NCBI GenBank assembly: GCA_031373255.1
Contig: JANMMJ010000083.1
Coordinates: forward strand, 1-5,376
Length of the DNA: 5,376 nucleotides
DNA from: JANMMJ01 sp031373255
GTDB lineage: Bacteria > Pseudomonadota > Alphaproteobacteria > Rhizobiales > Aestuariivirgaceae
Reading direction: 5' to 3'
Shown here in pieces: positions 1 through 5,158 of the stretch (the first letter of the stretch is position 1; the number at the start of each line of letters is the position of its first letter). A model generated the notes under the pieces. It saw only the letters and a program-made list of their open reading frames with translations, was not told the DNA's origin and did not search any database. The position numbers were made by a program, and so were the translations under genes.

Positions 1-168
1 GGCGAGGCAAGTGCGAAACTTAGCCCGTGCGGACGAGGCCGCTCTGAAAGCGCCGGCGAACAGCTCGTGCGAAGTCCTCTCGCCAACGAACTCCTTCGGC
101 GCATTGATGTCGAAGCGGGCGGTCATGCCAATTGAAACGGAGCGCCGTGTCTCATCGATCCCAATCAT
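1..168 (-). other. Unidentified reading frame, runs off left edge
   Basis: On the minus strand a frame opens with ATG at 168 and stays open for 56 codons to the window edge. It begins MIGIDETRRSVSIGM and continues with a mixed-charge sequence that includes the stretch INAPKEFVGERTSHELF. No Shine-Dalgarno sequence is visible ahead of the ATG. The plus strand is also open here (from 11), so openness alone proves little. The frame begins a few bases outside the inferred IS630 end, so it could be a host gene interrupted or newly juxtaposed by the insertion. The first dozen residues vaguely recall MoaB proteins, but the resemblance does not continue and I do not assign a function. Confidence 0.25.
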
Positions 169-188
169 GCCCGGATTCGGACTCGAAC

Positions 189-1266
189 CTAGTGGAGTGA
201 TTCTAACGCTTGCTTCCCGCGGTTGATAGCGGCGAGGACGCGGATTGGATCGGCGGTCCATACGAAGGGCTTGGGGTCGTCATTGTGTTCCTCGACATAG
301 CGGTTGATGGCGGCCTGGAGATCGACGACGCCCTTGAAAATCCCGCGCTTGAGGCGGCGCTTGGTGAGGATGGCGAAGAAGTCCTCGACGGCATTGAGCC
401 AGCTGGCCGAGGTGGGCGTGAAATGGAACGTCCAGCGGGGGTGTCGGCCCAGCCATTCGATCACCTTGGGATGCTTGTGGTGGCGTAGTTGTCGAGGATG
501 GCGTGGATGGTCTTGCCGGTCGGGACCTTTCGCTCGACGGCGTTCAGGAAGCGGATGAACTCCTGATGCCGGTGGCGCTGCATGCAGCGGCCGATGACCT
601 TGCCTTCCAGCACGTCGAAGGCGGCGAACAGGGTGGTCGTGCCACGTCGCTTGTAGTCGTGGGTCATGGTCCAGGCCCGCCCCTTCTTCAGGGGCAGACC
701 TGGCTGGGTGCGATCCAGGGCCTGGATCTGCGACCTCTCATCGACGCTGAGGATGACGGCGTGGGCCGGCGGATCGACATAGAGGCCGACGATGTCGCGG
801 ACCTTGGCCGCAAACTTGGGATCATTGGACAGCTTGAAGGTGCGGATGCGGTGCGGGGCCAAGCCATGGGCGCGCCAGATGCGCTGCAACGAGGTCAGGC
901 TGACGCGCGCGATCTTGGCCATCAACCGGCAGGTCCAATGAGTGGTCTCGCCGGGCGGCTCGCCCAGGGTCAGGGCTACAATCCGTTCGGCCATCTCGTC
1001 AGCCAGCTTAGCGACCCGTGCCGGCCGCGTCTTGTCGTGCAGCAGACCCGGCACGCCCTCTTCCATGAACCGCGCCTGCCAGCGCCAGACGGCGGTCTTG
1101 CCGACACTGGCTGTGCGCATGATCGCCGCCTTGCCCAGCCCGTCGGCCGTGGCCAGCACGATCCGGGCGCGCCAGATTTGCTTCTGGGGGCTGTTGCGTC
1201 GTCACCGATCACCTGCAGGCGCTTGCGATCGGTCGGGTTCAAGTAGACGGTGATGCCAGTGCGCAT
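189..1266 (-). pseudogene. IS630-family DDE transposase with two frameshifts
   Basis: This would be a cut-and-paste transposase with an N-terminal helix-turn-helix region and a C-terminal RNase H-like DDE domain. It starts with ATG at 1266 (MRTGITVYLNPTDRKRLQ). After codon 23 one base is missing at about 1197-1198. Restoring it continues the family sequence as DRNSPQKQIWRARIV. The frame then runs to about 479, where GCCACC is followed by ACAAG instead of CACAAG, a second one-base loss. Restoring that gives ATHKHPKV and the last section, which ends at TAG 191-189. Repaired length is about 359 residues, normal for the family. The catalytic residues are all present: Asp in LSVDERSQIQ, Asp in LDNYAT, and Glu in SWLNAVEDFF. 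As written no full-length protein is made. The two one-base losses could be genuine decay or sequencing errors. Confidence 0.9.
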
Positions 1267-1293
1267 CCTGAAGACTCGCACGTCGGCAAACTC

Positions 1294-1306
1294 GTGGGAA
1301 TCCCAC
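1294..1306. repeat. 13-bp palindrome at transposase-proximal IS630 end
   Basis: GTGGGA, one central A, then TCCCAC forms a perfect 6-bp inverted repeat 28 bases outside the transposase ATG. Its position at the element border fits a transposase binding site or part of the terminal repeat. It could also fold as a small hairpin in the leader of the transposase transcript. Confidence 0.5.
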
Positions 1307-1310
1307 AAAG

Positions 1311-1580
1311 GACTCTTATGTCGGCATCAATCCTCTAGGAGCATGCATTGTTGCTGACCTTAGAGCGTATCAAGTATGCCCAATCCAATGGAGTGGACTT
1401 GTTGGCGACCCTGACAGCGTAGAGTTTCCGACCGAGTCTTGGACTATGAAATTTTAACAATGATTTCAATATGGAGTGATGGACAGGAGGGGAGGCGAAC
1501 CTCTGGAGGGCTGCCACCCCCCACGTAGGAGTATTAGGCACTTAGAAAACTGCCCGAGACGTTCAATCATATTACAGTCA
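1311..1580. other. Non-coding or decayed stretch between IS630 and the methyltransferase gene
   Basis: No convincing gene is present. On the plus strand 1339-1422 is open and ends with the protein-like tail ERIKYAQSNGVDLLATLTA before TAG at 1420-1422, which might be the last remnant of an older gene. A G-rich tract at 1486-1517 includes a short hairpin (GAGG, CGAA loop, CCTC at 1492-1503) and a C-run. A strong-looking AGGAGG sequence at 1485-1490 is not followed by a start codon at usable distance. I found no clear -35/-10 pair for the gene at 1581. Confidence 0.5.
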
Positions 1581-3071
1581 ATGAAGGGCCAGCAAGCGGA
1601 GACAAGTCGCGTGGAGATAGCCTATCGCCGGATCATCGCCATTGCCTATGGATTGCTCTGTCATGGATTATTCGTGGCTAGCGTGGGCATGATGATTTTC
1701 CAGATGTATTTCGGCATGAGCAGGTCTCTCGGCACATTGGCTGCGCCTGTGAGCTGGTTCGCCAATGCACTGCTTCTGATACAATTCCCGCTTGCCCATT
1801 CCTTCCTGCTCTCTCCATCCGGCCGCCGTTGGCTAACACTGCTTGCACCAGGTGCATTCAGCGTTGATCTTTCTGCAACGACTTATGTGATCATTGCCTC
1901 CGCGCAAGTTTTAGTGCTCTTTACCTTCTGGACGCCAAGTAGAGTGATCTTGTCGCAGGCGCACGGCGCGTTGTTCTGGATACTGACCGGGTTCTATGCC
2001 GCAAGCTGGCTTCTACTCACAAAAGCCATACTCGATGCCGGCATCACCTTGCAAACCGGTTCGCTCGGCTGGTGGGCTGTGTTCCGCAACGTGCGACCCG
2101 CCTATCCCGGAATGCCGACACGTGGGCTATTCAGACTTTGCCGTCAACCGATCTATTTGGCCTTCACTTGCACAGTCTGGACAGTGCCTGTCTGGACCCC
2201 GGACCAGTTGTTTATCGCCGTTGGACTTACAGCCTATTGCATCATCGGCCCGTTGTTCAAGGAGATGCGCTTTGCGCGTCTTTTCGGCCAGCCGTTTATC
2301 GACTACCAGAAAACTCGACCCTACTGGCTGCCTACTTCCTGTCCTTTGCTGCGCCCACCAAAGCGGAATGATCTTTCAATCTACGACACCTATGCAGACC
2401 GCTGGTGGGATGGATCGCAGCGCTGGCTGCGCACGCTGCAAAATTTGGTTCCCGCGCGCCTGAAGTACTTCGATCAGATTGCGAACTGGTCCGGCAAGAA
2501 CGTACTCGATCTCGGCTGTGGTGGTGGTTTCATGTCGGAGGCGCTCGCCATCAGGGGCGCCAATGTCATTGGCATTGACCCCGCCGAAAAGGCCATCGCT
2601 ATCGCGCAACGCCATGCGGCGCCTCAGAACTTGACCATAAGCTATCTTCCTGGCACGGGCGAGAAGCTGCCGATGGCCGATGAGAGCATGGACTATGTGG
2701 TTTGTGTTGACGTGATTGAGCATGTTGTCGATCTTGACCAGGTCATTGGTGAAGCCCGGCGTGTGCTTCGCCCAGGAGGAACGTTTCTCTTTGATACTAT
2801 CAACCGCACATGGCTCGCGACTCTTGTGGTGGTCTTCTTTGGCGAATGCATTTTCAGGATTCTACCCGCGGGCACTCACGATCCCGCCAAATTCATCAAG
2901 CCTAAAGAACTCAACGCCAAGCTAACATCTCGCGGTTTCACCGTATCCAATTTTGTGGGCCTGGGTCCCCGTGGCCTCAACAGCAAGTTGGATTTCGAAT
3001 TCGGAACGCTGCCTTCAACTTCAATCATGTACATGGGTCATGCCACACTAGGCTACTCAGATGTCCGCTAA
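1581..3071 (+). CDS. Fused membrane methyltransferase-like / UbiG-like SAM methyltransferase
   Basis: This 496-residue protein joins two methyltransferase types. Residues 1-250 are hydrophobic with about five or six membrane segments (near 16-42, 56-78, 100-118, 128-152 and a paired one at 190-222). They resemble the NnrU/MddA/isoprenylcysteine methyltransferase group, including PTRGLFRLCRQPIYLAF (R188-P190) and the following KEMRFARLFG. The usual RHP motif reads RQP. Residues 264-496 are UbiG-like: YADRWWD, the SAM loop VLDLGCGGG (308-316), acidic D333 in GID, DVIEH (377-381), RPGG, and GTHDPAKFIKP (431-441). The frame is unbroken across the join, so the fusion is read directly. The start is uncertain. 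ATG 1581 lacks a Shine-Dalgarno. GTG 1611 has GGAG nine bases upstream and would remove ten residues. Longer reading to GTG 1476 adds sequence that does not look like protein. The substrate is unknown; I do not claim ubiquinone synthesis or methanethiol methylation. Confidence 0.88.
   Translation: MKGQQAETSRVEIAYRRIIAIAYGLLCHGLFVASVGMMIFQMYFGMSRSLGTLAAPVSWFANALLLIQFPLAHSFLLSPSGRRWLTLLAPGAFSVDLSATTYVIIASAQVLVLFTFWTPSRVILSQAHGALFWILTGFYAASWLLLTKAILDAGITLQTGSLGWWAVFRNVRPAYPGMPTRGLFRLCRQPIYLAFTCTVWTVPVWTPDQLFIAVGLTAYCIIGPLFKEMRFARLFGQPFIDYQKTRPYWLPTSCPLLRPPKRNDLSIYDTYADRWWDGSQRWLRTLQNLVPARLKYFDQIANWSGKNVLDLGCGGGFMSEALAIRGANVIGIDPAEKAIAIAQRHAAPQNLTISYLPGTGEKLPMADESMDYVVCVDVIEHVVDLDQVIGEARRVLRPGGTFLFDTINRTWLATLVVVFFGECIFRILPAGTHDPAKFIKPKELNAKLTSRGFTVSNFVGLGPRGLNSKLDFEFGTLPSTSIMYMGHATLGYSDVR
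1598..1601 (+). promoter_or_regulatory. Possible ribosome binding site for an alternative GTG 1611 start
   Basis: GGAG lies nine bases before GTG 1611, whereas ATG 1581 has no purine-rich Shine-Dalgarno sequence ahead of it. Starting at 1611 would give a protein beginning MEIAYRRIIAIAYG, with the first membrane helix close to the N-terminus, as is common for this membrane family. Confidence 0.35.
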
Positions 3072-3075
3072 AGAT

Positions 3076-3094
3076 CGATGCTGTTGAAAAACTC
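3076..3094 (+). repeat. IS1182-type terminal repeat, copy 1
   Basis: CGATGCTGTTGAAAAACTC is the left end of the 219-bp element. The core CTGTTGAAAAACTC (3081-3094) is identical in all three copies in the window. Confidence 0.8.
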
Positions 3095-3161
3095 CATTTT
3101 CGTCGATGATCGATAGTTTACAGGGCCGTGGGAGTGCTAGTCAAAAAAATATGTGGGGGAC

Positions 3162-3174
3162 CCGCAATTTGCGG
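3162..3174. repeat. Short perfect inverted repeat inside the 219-bp element
   Basis: CCGCAA and TTGCGG are separated by a single T. There is no T-run after it on either strand, so it is probably a structural hairpin rather than a terminator. Confidence 0.45.
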
Positions 3175-3248
3175 TCAGGCCAGCAGGAAGTCGCAGTGGC
3201 GGATTTAATGACACATTGAACTGTGATCGTCGCTCAAACCCCCATTCG

Positions 3249-3283
3249 CTCGATTCTTGGCGCTCGCCAATTTTCGAGTTTTT
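3249..3283 (+). terminator. Rho-independent terminator downstream of the methyltransferase gene
   Basis: The arms 3249-3262 (CTCGATTCTTGGCG) and 3265-3278 (CGCCAATTTTCGAG) pair at 11 of 14 positions around a tight loop and are followed at once by five T's (3279-3283). This is the classic intrinsic terminator layout for plus-strand transcription, about 180 bases after the stop codon at 3071. The hairpin arm and the T-run overlap the right inverted repeat of the mobile element, so the element itself appears to supply the terminator. On the minus strand there is no T-run after the hairpin, so it would not serve the sulfotransferase equally well. Confidence 0.55.
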
Positions 3284-3294
3284 CAACAGTATCG
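3276..3294 (-). repeat. IS1182-type terminal repeat, copy 2 (inverted)
   Basis: GAGTTTTTCAACAGTATCG is the inverse of copy 1 with one mismatch, and forms the right end of the 219-bp element. Confidence 0.8.
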
Positions 3295-3330
3295 GCCATA
3301 AGCGGACGCTATCCAATCTTTCGGGCTTTT

Positions 3331-4409
3331 CTATTTCACTTTTCCATGTGCCAACCAATTGGCGCATGCGGAGCCAAGTTCTTTCCGCGCCTTGATTTCA
3401 TAGGCCTTGATTTCTGAGTCGCTTAAGGTGTCACGCCAGCGTCCATTGGTGCCCTTGTTGATTAAGGTCGCGGCACCGCCCGTCCAGAGCGCTCCGCCCC
3501 GCGGTGCCATGCGTTCAGCATGGGCCTTCATGTAGTCGAAAGTGCAGTGCTCCACGATGTCCGGGAACCGAGTCTCATCGATTGCCACATCAATAAACCG
3601 TGCAATTTCACGGATCATGCCCGGCAGATTGGCCTTCAGCTCATTGAAATGGATGAGTTTGACATTGGGCAAATGCCGGATTTTCCACCATGACCGGATG
3701 TTCTCCCAATAAGGCCGAGAGGCGCGCCATTTTCATTAAACCAATTTCTGTAGAATTGATGGGGATTGGCCGGACAGGGTGGAAACGGCGGACCCACAAG
3801 GCCGGGCCCGGTGTTCATGGCTTCACTTCGTTCTTCCGTCAGATTGGCGTAATGATTGTAGAAACTCCACACCGTGTCGCGGCCATCGCGGCCGATGTAG
3901 AAGTATTTTGCTGCCGGCGAAAACACCAGCGCATCGACGGGCAGATGGGTCTTGATGAACCGGCGGTGTGGAGCGGTTGCGAGCCCTTCGATAACCTCGC
4001 TCGGCAACAGGCGGGACTCAAGCCAAGGCGAGAGCTGCGACAGATTAGAGTCTTCCGTTCCATTGAAGATCAGTTGCGCCAGAATCTGCTGTGTCCAGGT
4101 CGTGCCCGACTTGGCGTAGGTGGCAATGACAATATCATTGTCGCGGAATTTAAAATTATTCCAAACGGTCGAATTCATGTGATGATTGTGCATCTCATGT
4201 GTCTTTTTCGGCCACGCGATTTGTGTACGAGGAGACTTCGTTTTTCCAATCTTCAAATTCAGCGCTTTTGATTTGATGGGTTTACTTCTTTTCGCCTTAG
4301 CATTTGCCGCCTTGGGCTTCCCGGACTTTGCCTTTGCAGGTTTGGATTTTGCGGATTTGGTATTGGCTGCCTTCGCTTTTGCCCTAATGCCCTTGGTATT
4401 GGTTGCCAT
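3331..4409 (-). pseudogene. PAPS-dependent sulfotransferase with lysine-rich tail, one frameshift
   Basis: It belongs to the Sulfotransfer_1-type family, which moves sulfate from PAPS to a hydroxyl or amine; the substrate cannot be told. ATG at 4409 follows GGAGG with eight bases between. Residues 1-62 are a low-complexity Lys/Ala/Ser/Pro tail with 18 lysines and no Asp or Glu. The enzyme domain shows the 5'-phosphosulfate loop YAKSGTTW (98-105), FIKTHLP with the expected catalytic His155, and YIGRDGRD then S182 for the 3'-phosphate (R174, S182). Near 3716 one base is lost: restoring a T in CTC-GG gives NGAPLWPYWENIRSWW and continues to TAG at 3333-3331. That part holds the family C-terminal signature KGTNGRW. 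Repaired length is about 359 residues. Without repair the protein ends at 257 residues and lacks that PAPS-binding segment, so it would probably be inactive. Confidence 0.88.
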
Positions 4410-4417
4410 ATTTTCGT

Positions 4418-4422
4418 CCTCC
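4418..4422 (-). promoter_or_regulatory. Ribosome binding site of the sulfotransferase
   Basis: On the minus strand GGAGG is followed by ACGAAAAT and then the ATG at 4409-4407. This strong site fixes the start at 4409 and supports the lysine-rich tail being truly translated. Confidence 0.75.
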
Positions 4423-4460
4423 CCATTGTGTCCCGTATTAACCCCCGTCCGTCTTGATAT

Positions 4461-4478
4461 GTTTGAAGTTGTTTCAAC
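4461..4478. promoter_or_regulatory. Imperfect palindrome upstream of the sulfotransferase
   Basis: GTTTGAA, GTT, GTTTCAAC forms a near-palindrome about 50-70 bases before the sulfotransferase ATG, where an operator would be expected. One arm carries an extra base, and no convincing -35/-10 pair with standard spacing accompanies it. It is a candidate only. Confidence 0.25.
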
Positions 4479-4504
4479 GTTCGAGCGAAGACAAGGCTAG
4501 CCTG

Positions 4505-4517
4505 CGGATGATATCCG
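4505..4517. promoter_or_regulatory. Perfect inverted repeat CGGAT-GAT-ATCCG
   Basis: Five-base arms with a three-base spacer lie about 96 bases before the sulfotransferase ATG and 28 bases before the IS1182-type end. It could be an operator half-site pair or chance, and there is no T-run to make it a terminator. Confidence 0.22.
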
Positions 4518-4544
4518 AATACTTGAGCGACGTCTGCTTTGGGT

Positions 4545-4563
4545 CGATTCTGTTGAAAAACTC
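4545..4563 (+). repeat. IS1182-type terminal repeat, copy 3
   Basis: CGATTCTGTTGAAAAACTC differs from copy 1 only at its fifth base. Together with copies 1 and 2 it brackets the sulfotransferase gene. Confidence 0.8.
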
Positions 4564-4624
4564 TTCTGTTGCCGTACTCGTATAGGAATGATTCACTGCG
4601 AGTATCGCGGTGGAGACGAAGTCA

Positions 4625-5158
4625 ATGATGGGCAATCGGCAAGTTGTTCAGGCGGCCGTGTTCTACGAGTTTTCGCTTGAGGGCCATGTGCCTGCCGACC
4701 ATTTGCTGCGGTCGATAGACCGGTTTGTCGAATTATCGGAGCTCAGAGCGCAGCTTGCTCCTTTCTACAGTTCAAACGGCCGGCCGTCGGTCGATCCAGA
4801 ACTTCTGATCCGGATGCTGATCATCGGCTATTGCTCCGGCATCCGTTCCGAGCGGCGGCTCTGCGATGAGGTCCACCTGAACCTTGCCTATCGTGGTTCT
4901 GTAGGCTGGGCCTGGAAGGCCAGGTTCCGGAGAAGAACCGGCACGGGCGCTTCCGCAACAGCGACCTGATGCGTCGCCTGTTCGAAACTTTGGTGCCGCG
5001 ACAGAGGTTACGCCGAAGTTCATCTCGCCTGCCGATCCCGCTGCCCGGGCGCTCATGGCGGCCAGGCTTTCTTCGCCTATTCGACGAACTACCTGATCGA
5101 TCCCGACTATGCGGTCATTGTCGATGTCGAGGCCACGACCGCAATCCGCCAGGCCGAG
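4625..5158 (+). pseudogene. IS1182-type transposase remnant with multiple deletions
   Basis: It starts with ATG 4625 (or 4628), preceded by GGAG at 4612-4615, and reads MMGNRQVVQAAVFYEFSLEG, then GRPSVDPELLIRMLIIGYC and ERRLCDEVHLNLAYR, the characteristic N-terminal domain of this family. At about 4893 one T is missing (CGTGG for CGTTGG). The next frame reads WFCRLGLEGQVP, then jumps to KNRHGRFRNSDLMRRLFETL, having lost the usual DHSTFS stretch. After LVPR near 5000 a large part is gone, including the first catalytic Asp region. A third block, TPKFISPADPAAR, is followed after another small deletion by AHGGQAFFAYSTNYLID and the block ending ATTAIRQAE. About 180 residues of a protein normally well over 400 remain, so it cannot be active. 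Confidence 0.85.

Larger units (their letters stand above)
171..1310 (-). mobile_element. IS630-family insertion sequence (decayed)
   Basis: The element is defined by its transposase, which reads on the minus strand and fills nearly all of it. The outer limits are estimates. GGATTC followed by a partly matching tract lies near 173-186. The reverse complement of 1293-1306 gives GGATTCCCACGAG, so the two sides look like imperfect terminal inverted repeats, about 9 of 14 bases matching. The right side also holds an internal palindrome at 1294-1306. IS630 elements normally duplicate a TA dinucleotide at the target, but I could not place one with confidence. The breaks in the transposase suggest that this copy cannot move by itself. 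Confidence 0.6.
3076..3294. mobile_element. 219-bp non-autonomous element (MITE-like) with IS1182-type ends
   Basis: The element is bounded by CGATGCTGTTGAAAAACTC at 3076-3094 and its inverted counterpart GAGTTTTTCAACAGTATCG at 3276-3294. The two match at 18 of 19 positions. The same 19-bp end, again with one variable base, begins the IS1182-type remnant at 4545, so this is probably an internally deleted or miniature relative that was mobilised in trans. No open frame of interest lies inside. It contains a CCGCAA/TTGCGG hairpin (3162-3174), a run of seven A's (3143-3149) and a terminator-like hairpin beside the right end. It starts five bases after the methyltransferase stop and ends 36 bases past the sulfotransferase stop. 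It could instead be two solo IS ends left by independent events. Confidence 0.6.
4545..5158 (+). mobile_element. IS1182-type insertion sequence, left end and fragments only
   Basis: The left terminal repeat at 4545-4563 is followed about 60 bases later by the transposase start. Recognisable transposase sequence ends near 5158 (after ATTAIRQAE). No right end is seen in the window. The right part of the element is either deleted or replaced by unrelated DNA from about 5159 on. Confidence 0.7.

Noticed and set aside
172..192. tRNA T-arm-like sequence on the minus strand (GGTTCGAGTCC)
   Set aside because: The flanking bases pair at only about three of five stem positions, and no acceptor, D or anticodon arms are found nearby. 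It overlaps the transposase stop and the inferred IS end.
503..1246. Long plus-strand open frame of 247 codons
   Set aside because: It lies antisense to the IS630 transposase, whose family motifs are clear, and its own translation shows no recognisable domain. GC-rich genes often leave open frames on the other strand.
1476..1580. Start of the methyltransferase gene at GTG 1476
   Set aside because: The added 35 residues are rich in Arg/Gly/Pro/Cys and unlike the N-termini of the membrane family, and translate a G- and C-run region. Starts at 1581 or 1611 fit better.
1311..1580. nod box or other symbiosis promoter ahead of the methyltransferase gene
   Set aside because: I looked because rhizobial sulfo- and methyltransferases can modify Nod factors, but nothing resembling the long nod-box consensus is present.
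3153..3395. Small open frames inside and beside the 219-bp element
   Set aside because: Several overlapping frames on both strands cross the element's inverted repeat. None has a ribosome binding site or protein-like composition.
3690..4271. Plus-strand open frame of 193 codons
   Set aside because: It is antisense to the sulfotransferase, which has conserved PAPS motifs and a ribosome binding site. The plus translation looks random.
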